DNA from: Mucilaginibacter gossypiicola
Lineage (GTDB): Bacteria; Bacteroidota; Bacteroidia; Sphingobacteriales; Sphingobacteriaceae
Direction of reading: 5' to 3'
DNA length: 64,000 bases
NCBI RefSeq assembly: GCF_900110105.1
Contig: NZ_FOCL01000004.1
Coordinates: 714,495-778,494 of the forward strand
Position 1 is the stretch's first letter. Each line of letters starts with the position of its first letter. Below are positions 6,009-14,701 of this stretch, one piece after another. The position numbers were made by a program, and so were the translations under genes. A model generated the notes under the pieces. It did not search any database. It was not told the DNA's origin and worked only from the letters and a program-made list of their open reading frames with translations.

Positions 6009-7193
6009 GTGGAAGCTAAACGGCATATTGTACATATCGACCTCGACTCGTTTTTCGTTTCGGTTGAGCGTAAGTTTCATCCAGAGCTTATCGGTAAGCC
6101 GGTGATTATAGGTGGTTCGCCCGAAAGGGGAGTGGTGGCTTCATGCAGTTATGAGGCGAGGGCTTTTGGGGTACATTCGGCTATGCCTACAAAAAAAGCG
6201 TTGCAGCTTTGCCCGCATGCTATCCTTATCCGTGGTTCTCATGGGCGATATGGGGAGGCTTCACGTGAGGTTACACAGATCATTCATGATACGGTGCCCT
6301 TGTACCAAAAAACGTCGGTTGATGAGTTTTATATTGATTATACCGGCATGGATCGTTTTTATGATTGCTATCACGAAGCAAGCAAGCTAAGGCAGAAGAT
6401 CATCAAAGAAACCGGTCTGCCTATTTCATTTGGCATGGCATCCGGCAAAACGATAGCTAAAATGGCTACCAATCAGGCCAAGCCTAACGGACAAATGTTT
6501 GTAAAACATGGTGATGAACTCAAATTTTTGGCACCCCTAAACATCGGTAAGATACCCGGTTTAGGCGAAAGCACGCGCAATAAGCTGTACCAGTACGGTA
6601 TTGAAAAGATAGGGGATCTACAGCGTACCAATATCCGTTTCCTCGAAACAGTTTTCGGAAAATACGGGCATTCACTTTGGGAAAAAGCCAACGGTATTGA
6701 TCATGGCGAAATTGTTGCGTATTCCGACAGGAAATCCATCAGTACAGAGCATACTTTTCATACCAACGTATCTGATCCGCGTACTCTTGAAACTACGCTG
6801 GTGTCCATGACCGAAGAGTTATCGTCCAAATTGCGGAGGGAAAATAAGCTTTCGTCGTGCCTGGCTATTAAATTACGTTATGGTAATTTTGAAACGCATA
6901 CCCAACAGCAAAAAATAGCGCTCACAGCAGCAGAACACATCCTGATCCCCGGGGTAAAGAACCTGCTTAAAATGGCCTGGGACCAGCACCGACCGATCAG
7001 GTTGATAGGTGTTAGGTTAAGTGATCTATGTACTGGCAGCTACCAGATCAACTTGTTTGAAGATAATGAAGAACGCATCAAACTTTACCAGGCCATGGAT
7101 CAGATCAACTTTAAGTTTGGCGATAAAACCGTTTGCAGAGCGGCAGGTATGGAGATTGGAACCAGGAATTTTAATCCGTTTATGCGGGGTTGA
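6009..7193 (+). CDS. dinB: DNA polymerase IV (Y-family, DinB)
   Basis: Translesion polymerase of 394 residues from the chosen GTG start. Catalytic motifs are HIDLDSFFVSVE near the N-terminus and TSVDEFYIDYT (the second acidic pair) about 100 residues on; the YEARAFGV finger motif and IPGLGEST thumb helix-hairpin-helix follow, then the little-finger domain. QINLF at residues ~346-350 is the clamp-binding site; the protein ends about 44 residues later. An upstream TTG at 5961 would add 16 residues but lies inside the palindromic operator and encodes nothing typical of the family, so GTG at 6009, just before EAKRHIVHIDLD, is preferred. It is divergent from two 2H phosphoesterase genes whose C-termini carry the same clamp motif. 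Confidence 0.95.
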   Translation: MEAKRHIVHIDLDSFFVSVERKFHPELIGKPVIIGGSPERGVVASCSYEARAFGVHSAMPTKKALQLCPHAILIRGSHGRYGEASREVTQIIHDTVPLYQKTSVDEFYIDYTGMDRFYDCYHEASKLRQKIIKETGLPISFGMASGKTIAKMATNQAKPNGQMFVKHGDELKFLAPLNIGKIPGLGESTRNKLYQYGIEKIGDLQRTNIRFLETVFGKYGHSLWEKANGIDHGEIVAYSDRKSISTEHTFHTNVSDPRTLETTLVSMTEELSSKLRRENKLSSCLAIKLRYGNFETHTQQQKIALTAAEHILIPGVKNLLKMAWDQHRPIRLIGVRLSDLCTGSYQINLFEDNEERIKLYQAMDQINFKFGDKTVCRAAGMEIGTRNFNPFMRG

Positions 7194-7681
7194 CCGTTGA
7201 TTATTTTTGATTGCGTTGATTTCGCTGATGCTTGTTTAGTTAAGAAAAGCAGGGGATTGTGTGATTCCCCTGGGAGGGTGTAGGGAGGGGGCATCGCCAG
7301 GCTTATTCGCTTTAATAGTGTAAAAAACCTCTGCCAATGCATATCCGCTCTGTGTAACTACGAGATTGCTTCGTCGTTCCTCCTCGCAATGACATGATCT
7401 TTTTGAGCTTGTTGCCGGTATTAAGCCTGTGGTCGGTGTTTTCACCGCACCACATTTTTGAGCTTGTGAAGTCTTTGTACTGTTACCTAATTAATGATGC
7501 AGTGAAAACACCGATCATAAGCTGAATCTCCCCCGCAGGGGAGAGTTTTTCTTTAAGCCCTCCCTTCCGGGGAGGGTTGGGTGGGGCTGATTCAACCAAT
7601 GGTCAAAGGTTTTTTACCGTTGGTCAAAGTAATTTTATGGGGCGAAGAGCAGTGGCTTCTTTTGATAAAAAAGAAGAAATC
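7194..7681. repeat. Gene-free region with several repeat types
   Basis: No convincing gene. It holds a half copy of the GTCATTGCGAGG / GATTGCTTCG repeat (7363-7394); two direct copies of TTTTTGAGCTTGT (7400-7412, 7455-7467); an inverted pair CGGTGTTTTCAC (7434-7445) and GTGAAAACACCG (7502-7513); a terminator hairpin (7527-7552); and a G/C-rich CCCTCCC/GGGAGGG repeat (about 7558-7588) of a type frequent between Bacteroidetes genes. A run of GA-rich bases before 7682 serves the next gene's start. Confidence 0.7.
7527..7552 (+). terminator. Intrinsic terminator hairpin
   Basis: CTCCCC, loop CGCA, GGGGAG, then AGTTTTTC. It lies between dinB and the acyltransferase gene and would stop plus-strand transcripts coming from dinB. 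Confidence 0.6.
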
Positions 7682-8896
7682 ATGGAAACCACACAACGTC
7701 AAACTTACCTCGATTGGTTGAGAATCTTATCCATATTGGGAGTGTTATTTTTTCATTCGGCGATGCCTTTTGTTGCTGAGGATGGCTGGCATATCAAAAA
7801 CCATGAAACCAGCAACCTGATGATGGAATCAAATCACTTTTTGCACCTTTTTCGCATGCCGCTGCTCTTTTTTATTTCAGGTACCGTGAGTTACTACATG
7901 ATGCAGCGGCGTTCTACACTCAGTTTCATCGGCTTGCGTTTCCGCCGTCTTTTTATTCCGCTTTTGGTGGGTATGTTCATCATTGTGCCACCACAGATCT
8001 ATATGGAACGATTAGCCAATGGCTACAAAGGCTCGTTCCTGGATTTTTATCCCAGTACATTTAACTTTCAGCCTTATCCCAAAGGCAATTTCAGTTGGCA
8101 CCACCTTTGGTTTATAGCTTACCTGTTTATTTATGACCTGATCTTCGCACCCTTATTCGCCTGGATGATCTCGCCCAAAAGCAACGGCTTTAAACAAAAG
8201 CTTGCAGTTTTGGCTAAAGGAAAATGGGTTTATTTATTGATGTTGCCGGGCATCCTGTGGTTTGCCTTTACCAGTTGGGACCTGCCCGAAACCAACGACC
8301 TGATCCACGACGGCAGTTATTTTGTTTACTGGCTATTATTTTTGCTTGCAGGCTTTATCTGTATCCTTCAGCCTAAACTAATGGACAGCCTTGAACGAAA
8401 TCGTCGTTTTGCCTTAACCACCGGTTTTTTAAGCCTGATGACATGGGAAGTAATGCGCTGGAATGGCATCGAACCATTGCATGCCCACTGGCCTTTTCAA
8501 AATGTAGCGTTTTCGTATGCCTTTACCGCTTTACGGCCAATGATTGCCTGGGGATGGGTGTTGGCACTGGTGGGTTATGGCAAGCATTATTTTAACCGCA
8601 GTCATAAAGTACTTAATTATTTAAACCAGGCGGTATATCCGTTTTACATATTGCATCAAACGGTTATTGTATTGGTTGTATATTACATTGTACAGGTGCA
8701 AAATGAAAGCATCCTATCCAAATATATTTATACTGTTGGGATTACTTTTTTTGTAACTGTGCTTACCTATCATTTACTGATACGACCTTATGCGCTGACC
8801 CGGTTTTTATTCGGTATGAAACCAAAAGAGAAAACCAGTGCCGTACCGAAGCCGGAGATATTGGAGATAAAACCTGAACCTGTTCTTTCTGTCTGA
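7682..8896 (+). CDS. Acyltransferase-3 family integral membrane protein
   Basis: From the ATG at 7682 the product has 404 residues with about ten hydrophobic segments. The N-terminal YLDWLRILSILGVLFFH and the FRMPLLFFISGT segment are typical of acyltransferase family 3 (OPG/MdoC- and OatA-like enzymes), where an early His/Arg region is needed to move acyl groups across the membrane onto sugars. The acceptor is unknown. The start is preceded by AAAAAAGAAGAAATC; a longer frame from 7577 runs through repeat DNA and is unlikely. It is 18 bases upstream of the LytS-type kinase gene and is probably cotranscribed with it. Confidence 0.85.
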   Translation: METTQRQTYLDWLRILSILGVLFFHSAMPFVAEDGWHIKNHETSNLMMESNHFLHLFRMPLLFFISGTVSYYMMQRRSTLSFIGLRFRRLFIPLLVGMFIIVPPQIYMERLANGYKGSFLDFYPSTFNFQPYPKGNFSWHHLWFIAYLFIYDLIFAPLFAWMISPKSNGFKQKLAVLAKGKWVYLLMLPGILWFAFTSWDLPETNDLIHDGSYFVYWLLFLLAGFICILQPKLMDSLERNRRFALTTGFLSLMTWEVMRWNGIEPLHAHWPFQNVAFSYAFTALRPMIAWGWVLALVGYGKHYFNRSHKVLNYLNQAVYPFYILHQTVIVLVVYYIVQVQNESILSKYIYTVGITFFVTVLTYHLLIRPYALTRFLFGMKPKEKTSAVPKPEILEIKPEPVLSV

Positions 8897-8914
8897 AATT
8901 TGTAATTTGCTGAT

Positions 8915-9958
8915 ATGAAATTTTTTCGGAAATATATTTTCCCGGCAGTATATGGTCTATTGGTATATTTTACGATCAGGTTGTTACATGATACTGATGT
9001 TGGCCAGCATTTTTGGAAAAGGGATTTTTATGTCAATGGCATTGAAATGGCCTGTTCCATATTGGTTGGTTATTTGGCCATCTATCTTTTTGAATTGCTT
9101 TTCAGGTACTATGACAAACACTGGGCAGGACAGCTATCCTATCGGGATGTAGCGCGTGAGCTGGCCATATTGGTGGGCGTAAACCTTGTGTTGGTAAATG
9201 TAGTATTTGTTCCGATGGATATGGCCCTGCACGTAACTCAGGGGATAAGGGAGCTAATGCCCTGGGCCGATGTGGCCGATATTAATATGATACCAACTTT
9301 GTATGCTATTGTTTATTATGGTATTGCACGTAGCAGCACCTGGCTAAAGGCATATGTAAACAATAAGATGCAGTTGGAAAAACTCACCAACGATCAGCTG
9401 GAAACCGAGTTGAAGTTTTTAAAAGCGCAATATCATCCGCATTTTTTGTTCAATGCTTTGAATACTATATATTTTCAAATGGATGACGATGTTCCCGGGG
9501 CAAAAAAAAGCACCGAGTTGTTATCGAGTTTATTACGTTATCAGCTTTATGACCAGCACCAACAAGTGCCGGTAAAACAGGAGCTGGAATATCTTGAAAA
9601 CTATATCCGGTTACAGCAAATAAGGGCAAGTAGCAAAATGCAGCTTAGCGTTCAATTTGACGGATGTTTAACAGATCAGTTGATTTACCCGCTGCTTTTG
9701 CTGCCCTTGGTCGAAAATGCTTTTAAATACATAGGTGGAGATTATAAAATAATTATAGATGGGGGCATCACCGACAGTAAATTTGTTTTTAAAGTTTATA
9801 ATGATGTACCGGTGAATATGAAAGCCCCCGATAATTATAGCGGTATTGGATTGGAGAATTTAAGCCGGAGGCTGCAATTACTTTACCCGGATAAACATCA
9901 GTTAACTGCGGGTCGCGAAGGCGATCATTATACAGCAATACTTCAATTAGAAATTTAA
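8915..9958 (+). CDS. LytS-type sensor histidine kinase
   Basis: The 347-residue protein has about four membrane helices in the first 145 residues, then a His_kinase domain of the LytS/YehU family with HPHFLFNALNTI (H174, likely the phosphorylated residue) and a C-terminal ATPase region marked by LLPLVENAFKY (N box) and GIGLENLSRRL (G box). There is no periplasmic sensor domain, so the signal is probably sensed in or near the membrane. It ends 3 bases before its LytTR response regulator; the two form one signalling pair. Confidence 0.93.
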   Translation: MKFFRKYIFPAVYGLLVYFTIRLLHDTDVGQHFWKRDFYVNGIEMACSILVGYLAIYLFELLFRYYDKHWAGQLSYRDVARELAILVGVNLVLVNVVFVPMDMALHVTQGIRELMPWADVADINMIPTLYAIVYYGIARSSTWLKAYVNNKMQLEKLTNDQLETELKFLKAQYHPHFLFNALNTIYFQMDDDVPGAKKSTELLSSLLRYQLYDQHQQVPVKQELEYLENYIRLQQIRASSKMQLSVQFDGCLTDQLIYPLLLLPLVENAFKYIGGDYKIIIDGGITDSKFVFKVYNDVPVNMKAPDNYSGIGLENLSRRLQLLYPDKHQLTAGREGDHYTAILQLEI

Positions 9959-9961
9959 ATA

Positions 9962-10660
9962 ATGGCCTTAATCAGTTGCATTATTACCGACGATGAACCC
10001 TTTGCCCGCAAAGGACTGGAGGGTTACGTAAATAAAGCCGGCTTTTTTGACCTGAAAGCCCAATGCGAAGACGCTATGGAACTGGGTGCCTTGCTGGCCC
10101 AAGAGCCGGTTGATCTGCTGTTCCTGGATATTCAGATGCCGCACTTAACCGGTGTTGAGTTTATCCGTTCGCTGCCCAATCCGCCAAAAGTGATCTTCAC
10201 CACCGCTTTTAAAGAATATGCTACCGATGGTTTTGACCTGGATGTGCTCGACTATCTGCTTAAACCTATTCCTTTTGAGCGTTTTATGAAAGCAGCCTTT
10301 AAAGCCAAGGATTACTTTGATTTAAGAAATAACGCAGGTACCGTCGATTACCTGTTTGTTAAATGTAACGGTAAGCTCGAAAAGATAATTTTTGATGACG
10401 TGCTCTTCATCAAAGGCATGGAAAACTATGTCGAGATTTACACCCCGGCGCGTAAGATCATAACCCACAGCACTCTGCGGGCCTTTGCCGAAAAATTGCC
10501 TTCGCGTAAATTCATGCAAACGCATAAATCATACATTGTTGCCAATAATAAAGTTACATCGATAGAAGGGAATATGCTGAATATTGGCACGTTTGAAGTA
10601 CCGATTAGCAGGCAGCTTAAAGATCAGGTAATGCATGCGCTGATTAATCAGTCCAGGTAG
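9962..10660 (+). CDS. LytTR-family response regulator
   Basis: The 232-residue protein joins a receiver domain (acidic DDE at 10-12, phospho-acceptor D56 in LFLDIQMP, K101 in YLLKP) to a C-terminal LytTR DNA-binding domain (residues ~135-228, with KGMENYVEIY and the MQTHKSYIV segment). It pairs with the histidine kinase directly upstream. LytTR regulators bind direct repeats in promoter DNA; possible targets include the outer-membrane gene 104 bases downstream, but no binding site was identified. Confidence 0.95.
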   Translation: MALISCIITDDEPFARKGLEGYVNKAGFFDLKAQCEDAMELGALLAQEPVDLLFLDIQMPHLTGVEFIRSLPNPPKVIFTTAFKEYATDGFDLDVLDYLLKPIPFERFMKAAFKAKDYFDLRNNAGTVDYLFVKCNGKLEKIIFDDVLFIKGMENYVEIYTPARKIITHSTLRAFAEKLPSRKFMQTHKSYIVANNKVTSIEGNMLNIGTFEVPISRQLKDQVMHALINQSR

Positions 10661-10764
10661 TTTGGAATGATGAATGATGCGGTAATTCGGTATGGTCTTG
10701 TGTTTTTTAGCGTGATTTCCCTGTGTATAATTAAAACTATTTTGTAATATGCATTATTCTACTG

Positions 10765-13371
10765 ATGCATTACTTACAAAACCTCATGGGCGGCAAAAAA
10801 CTGTTCAACGCTTTATCCTTTTTTTTAACGGCAGGCTTGTGCTTCGCCGTCAATAGTTCATATGCCCAAATTCATGGCGATAGTGTTAAACTGGCTATCG
10901 AGCCATCTTATAATAATGTAAGCGGTACCCATCAATTTTTTCTGGGCGATAATTACCGTAAACTCTGGGCTGCACAGGTTACGCTGCCTGTATTTCATCT
11001 TACTACAGAAAAAGGTGGCCTCAAAATATTACAAAGGGGCGGGGGCAAGCAAACCAAATCATTGCGTCTGCAGGATCCTACAGGGCAGCAATGGGTACTG
11101 CGTACTATTCAGAAATATCCCGAAAAAGGCCTGCCTGTTGATTTAAGGCCTACGGTAGCTAAAGATATCCTGCAAGACCAGGTATCTGCCGCGCATCCTT
11201 TTTCGGCGCTTACGGTACCTCCGCTGGCCGAAGCATTAGGCGTTCCGCATTCAAACCCCAAAATTGTTTATGTACCGGATGATCCTGCTTTTGGGGAGTA
11301 TCAAAAAGACTTTGCTAACCAGGTGTTTTTGTTTGAAGAACGCGAGCCGCTTGATGCCGAAAAAACCGATAATACCGAAAAGGTACAGCGCAAACTACAG
11401 GATGATAATGATAACCGGGTTGATCAGAAGACAGTACTCCGTGCCCGCCTGCTTGATATGCTTTTAGGCGATTGGGACAGGCATGAAGACCAATGGCGCT
11501 GGGAAAAGATCGATGGCAAACATGAAACCGTTTATGAACCTGTTCCGCGCGACCGTGACCAGGTGTATTACAAAACATCAGGAGTGTTGCCCTGGATCGT
11601 GGCACATCAATGGCTTAAATCAAAATTTCAGGGTTACAGTGATGAGATCAGAGATATCAATGGCTGGAATTTTAACGCCCGTTATTTTGACCGGTATTTC
11701 CTCAACCAGTTGAGCGAAGATGATTGGAAAGAACAGATAGCCTATGTACAAAGCAAATTGACCGATGACCTGATCAAAAAATCAGTGCATTTGATGCCCG
11801 ATACTATTTACAAACTTTCGGGCCCGGAGATCATCAGCAAAATGATTGGGCGGCGTAATATCCTGCAGAAGCAGGCGCTTGAGTATTATAAATTTCTATC
11901 CATATACGTAGATGTTCCGGCAAGTGACAAAACGGACAAGTTCACTGTAGCACACGAAGCTAATGGCGATATTACACTTACCATAAATAAGATAAAGAAA
12001 GACGGCAGCGTAGATAAAGTAACCTACCAGCGTACTTTTAAGCCGGATGTTACCAAAGAGATAAGGATGTATGGCTTTGATGGCGACGACTTTTTTAACG
12101 TTGCAGGTTCAACACCATCGCCTATAATTGTGCGGATGATAGGCGGGGAGGGCATGGACACCTTTGCTGTTGACAGTGGTTTAAATAATAGGGGCAGAAC
12201 TTATATATACGACCGTTCGGATGAGAAAAATGTATTGCCTCCTTCATCGCTGGCTAAAAATCGTACATCAACAGACACCGCGGTAAATAGCTATGATAAA
12301 ACCGCTTTTAAGTTTGACCGGTTTGAGCCTATTATTTTAGCTAATTACAGCAATGATATTGGTATTTTACTGATAGGTGGGTTCTCGTACGAGCGGCACG
12401 GCTTTCGTAAAGAGCCCTACGCTTTTAGAGAAGAGTTTTTGACCAATTATTCGCTGGAACGTAAATCATTTTTGTTTACCTATACCGCCGACTGGAAAAA
12501 AGCCATCGGCGAAAATGACCTGAAGATCAACCTGCTTTCGCGCGGGCCAAGCAACCTGAGTAACTTCTTCGGGATTGGTAATAATACTGTTTTTGAAAAT
12601 GAAGGTGACAGGAAGATCTCCTACTATCGTAACCGCTATGATTATGTTACAGGCGATGTTTCCCTGCACCGCGATTTTGGGAAGTTGCATGTAAGTGCCG
12701 GCATTGCAGGCCAGTTTTATAACAGCAAGGCATCCAACAATACCGAAAGGTTTTTGAATGGCTATAATGCGGCTTTCCCTAATGAGGAAGTTTTTGGAAC
12801 CAAAGTTTACGGAGGTTTAACAGCCAACGCAACGGTGGATACCCGGAATAAACTGATAATTCCAACCCAGGGTATTTTATGGACAACCACTGTAAGCGGC
12901 TTTAGTGGAGGTGGCTCAGGTAGTCATAATACTTATGGACAAGTTTTGTCAGAGTTTAGCTTTTATCTAAACCCCGACAAGGATTCGGTATTGGTAATCG
13001 CCAACCGCACGGGTTTAGGCACTACTGTAGGGAATGCTGCATATTTTCAGCAAATGAAACTTGGCGGGGCACAAAACTTCCGGGGCTTTCATACCAACAG
13101 GTTTACTGGTAAAACAATCGCTTATAATAACCTCGAGTTACGATTAAAGGTTATGGATTTCACATCGTACCTTTTGCCAGGTTCATTTGGTTTGATAGGT
13201 TTTAATGATGTAGGCAGGGTATGGGTTCCCGGCGAATCGTCAGACAGATGGCATGACGGTTATGGTGGTGGCTTATATATTATCCCTGCTCAGTTGGTGC
13301 TGATAGAGGCTGTTATGGGTTTTTCAAAAGAAGGGTCATTACCTTATATATCTATCGGGTTTAGGTTTTAG
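10765..13371 (+). CDS. Large outer-membrane protein: kinase-like N-terminal domain joined to an Omp85/BamA-type barrel
   Basis: The 868-residue protein has a signal peptide (ending near residue 35, SSYAQ). Residues ~84-290 show features of the atypical protein-kinase-like fold (FAM20C/HipA/CotH group): a Gly-rich GGGKQTKSLRL strand (92-102), a VLR strand (112-113), a hinge-like LFEERE, LLGDWDRH (233-240), close to FAM20C's IGNxDRH, and VPRDRDQ (260-266) as a possible metal-binding acid. A beta-rich middle follows. From about 540 the protein is a surface-antigen/Omp85 barrel with a GGAQNFRGF segment and terminal Phe. Similar barrels in Bacteroidetes are annotated only as BamA/TamA family; kinase activity is my inference. 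M8 at 10786 is an alternative start. Confidence 0.75.
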   Translation: MHYLQNLMGGKKLFNALSFFLTAGLCFAVNSSYAQIHGDSVKLAIEPSYNNVSGTHQFFLGDNYRKLWAAQVTLPVFHLTTEKGGLKILQRGGGKQTKSLRLQDPTGQQWVLRTIQKYPEKGLPVDLRPTVAKDILQDQVSAAHPFSALTVPPLAEALGVPHSNPKIVYVPDDPAFGEYQKDFANQVFLFEEREPLDAEKTDNTEKVQRKLQDDNDNRVDQKTVLRARLLDMLLGDWDRHEDQWRWEKIDGKHETVYEPVPRDRDQVYYKTSGVLPWIVAHQWLKSKFQGYSDEIRDINGWNFNARYFDRYFLNQLSEDDWKEQIAYVQSKLTDDLIKKSVHLMPDTIYKLSGPEIISKMIGRRNILQKQALEYYKFLSIYVDVPASDKTDKFTVAHEANGDITLTINKIKKDGSVDKVTYQRTFKPDVTKEIRMYGFDGDDFFNVAGSTPSPIIVRMIGGEGMDTFAVDSGLNNRGRTYIYDRSDEKNVLPPSSLAKNRTSTDTAVNSYDKTAFKFDRFEPIILANYSNDIGILLIGGFSYERHGFRKEPYAFREEFLTNYSLERKSFLFTYTADWKKAIGENDLKINLLSRGPSNLSNFFGIGNNTVFENEGDRKISYYRNRYDYVTGDVSLHRDFGKLHVSAGIAGQFYNSKASNNTERFLNGYNAAFPNEEVFGTKVYGGLTANATVDTRNKLIIPTQGILWTTTVSGFSGGGSGSHNTYGQVLSEFSFYLNPDKDSVLVIANRTGLGTTVGNAAYFQQMKLGGAQNFRGFHTNRFTGKTIAYNNLELRLKVMDFTSYLLPGSFGLIGFNDVGRVWVPGESSDRWHDGYGGGLYIIPAQLVLIEAVMGFSKEGSLPYISIGFRF

Positions 13372-13847
13372 GTATAAAAACTGGTTGGCATGTTCAAAGC
13401 TTTCAGCTTTAGTTTTTATGAGAAAGTAGTTCTGATAATTAATCAACACATCCCGCTTTTTTGGTGGCATTTTTTTGTCAGTGCCTGTTTTCCGGTTTTA
13501 AACTTTAGTCCAAAAACTTCAAAAACAACAAAAAATTATCAAAAAACAAAAGAGGTAAACTGTTTTTTGAAATACCTGTTTTTTATTCTTGAAAGCTTTA
13601 TTTGTTGATAATCAGTTATTTATTAGTGTTTCATATGGAGCGCTAATTTATTGATTGCCAATATGTTTCAATTATTAGGTGTTCCGCGTTTTGACTCTCA
13701 AAAAATGGAACACTATAAAAAAGGCGAGTACATATTTTAAATTTTTTTTGAGAATGACGATTTTGGGACGCTCGCTTTTTTACATTCATATCATAAAATA
13801 AATCTCATTTCGCGGCCGCCGGGTTAGGGGGATTTATATATTTGCAT
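13372..13847. other. Gene-free region of 476 bases with TTGATAATCAG element
   Basis: A short frame (13390-13608) here is Phe/Lys-rich and looks random. The region has a 24-base segment at 13605-13628 that matches 42515-42538 at 21 positions, a GTGTTCC ... GGAACAC pair (about 13679-13713) and other AT-rich repeats. A TATATTTG box lies at 13837-13844, directly before the rpe ATG; it fits the -7 consensus, but the distance would give an almost leaderless message. Confidence 0.5.
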
Positions 13848-14498
13848 ATGAATCACCTCATAGCACCATCTATCTTAGCAGCCGATTTTGCCAACTTGCA
13901 ACGCGATATTGAAATGATCAATAACAGCGAAGCCGACTGGATTCACGTTGATATTATGGATGGCATGTTTGTTCCAAATATCTCTTTTGGTTTCCCGGTT
14001 GTAAGCGCTGCTAAAAAACACGCAACTAAACCGCTTGACGTACACCTGATGATTGTTGACCCGGATCGTTACCTTAAAGCTTTTAAGGATGCTGGCGCTG
14101 ATAGTATCACTGTGCACCAGGAAACTTGTCCGCATTTGCATCGCACTATTCAGGCTATTAAGCAATTAGGCTGTAAGGCTGCAGTCGCCATTAACCCGGC
14201 TACCCCTGTATCTACGCTGGAGGATATTGTTGCCGACCTGGATATGGTTTTGATCATGTCGGTTAATCCTGGCTTTGGCGGACAGCATTTTATAGAAAAT
14301 ACCTATAAAAAGATCAAAGAACTCAGGACACTAAGTGCCGACAAAAATCCCGGTCTGTTAATTGAGATTGACGGTGGGGTGGATGCTAACAATATATCAA
14401 AACTGATAGAAGCCGGAGCAAATGTGTTTGTTGCGGGCACTTCGGTGTTCTCATCGGCCAACCAGGTGGCCGCAATTTCAAAACTCAAACATCCCTAA
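13848..14498 (+). CDS. rpe: Ribulose-phosphate 3-epimerase
   Basis: The 216-residue TIM-barrel enzyme interconverts ribulose-5-phosphate and xylulose-5-phosphate in the pentose phosphate pathway. Family signatures are IAPSILAADFANL at the start, HVDIMDGMFVPN (metal-binding His and catalytic Asp), DVHLMI, the MSVNPGFGGQ phosphate loop and DGGV with the second catalytic Asp. Length is normal. The ATG at 13848 is preferred over a TTG six bases earlier because it sits directly before NHLIAPS. It stands alone between two gene-free regions. Confidence 0.97.
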   Translation: MNHLIAPSILAADFANLQRDIEMINNSEADWIHVDIMDGMFVPNISFGFPVVSAAKKHATKPLDVHLMIVDPDRYLKAFKDAGADSITVHQETCPHLHRTIQAIKQLGCKAAVAINPATPVSTLEDIVADLDMVLIMSVNPGFGGQHFIENTYKKIKELRTLSADKNPGLLIEIDGGVDANNISKLIEAGANVFVAGTSVFSSANQVAAISKLKHP

Positions 14499-14701
14499 AA
14501 GTTATTATAATCGCAATAATCGCTACCAGCCCTGTAGGGTTAGTTTAATTATTTGCAATCAAAGGCCCGTTTGTTGATTAATTGTATATTTTTTCAAAAA
14601 ATGTAAATAATGTCTATATATTTTGTCAAATTAATTAACTTCGGCCCAACAAAATACAAACTTCCTAATAGTGTATTTAGAACCTACAATTCGTTAATAT
14701 T

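Noticed and set aside
13390..13608. A 72-codon frame after the kinase-like barrel gene
   Set aside because: Phe/Lys-rich low-complexity translation, AT-rich DNA, no start signal and repeat content; looks random.
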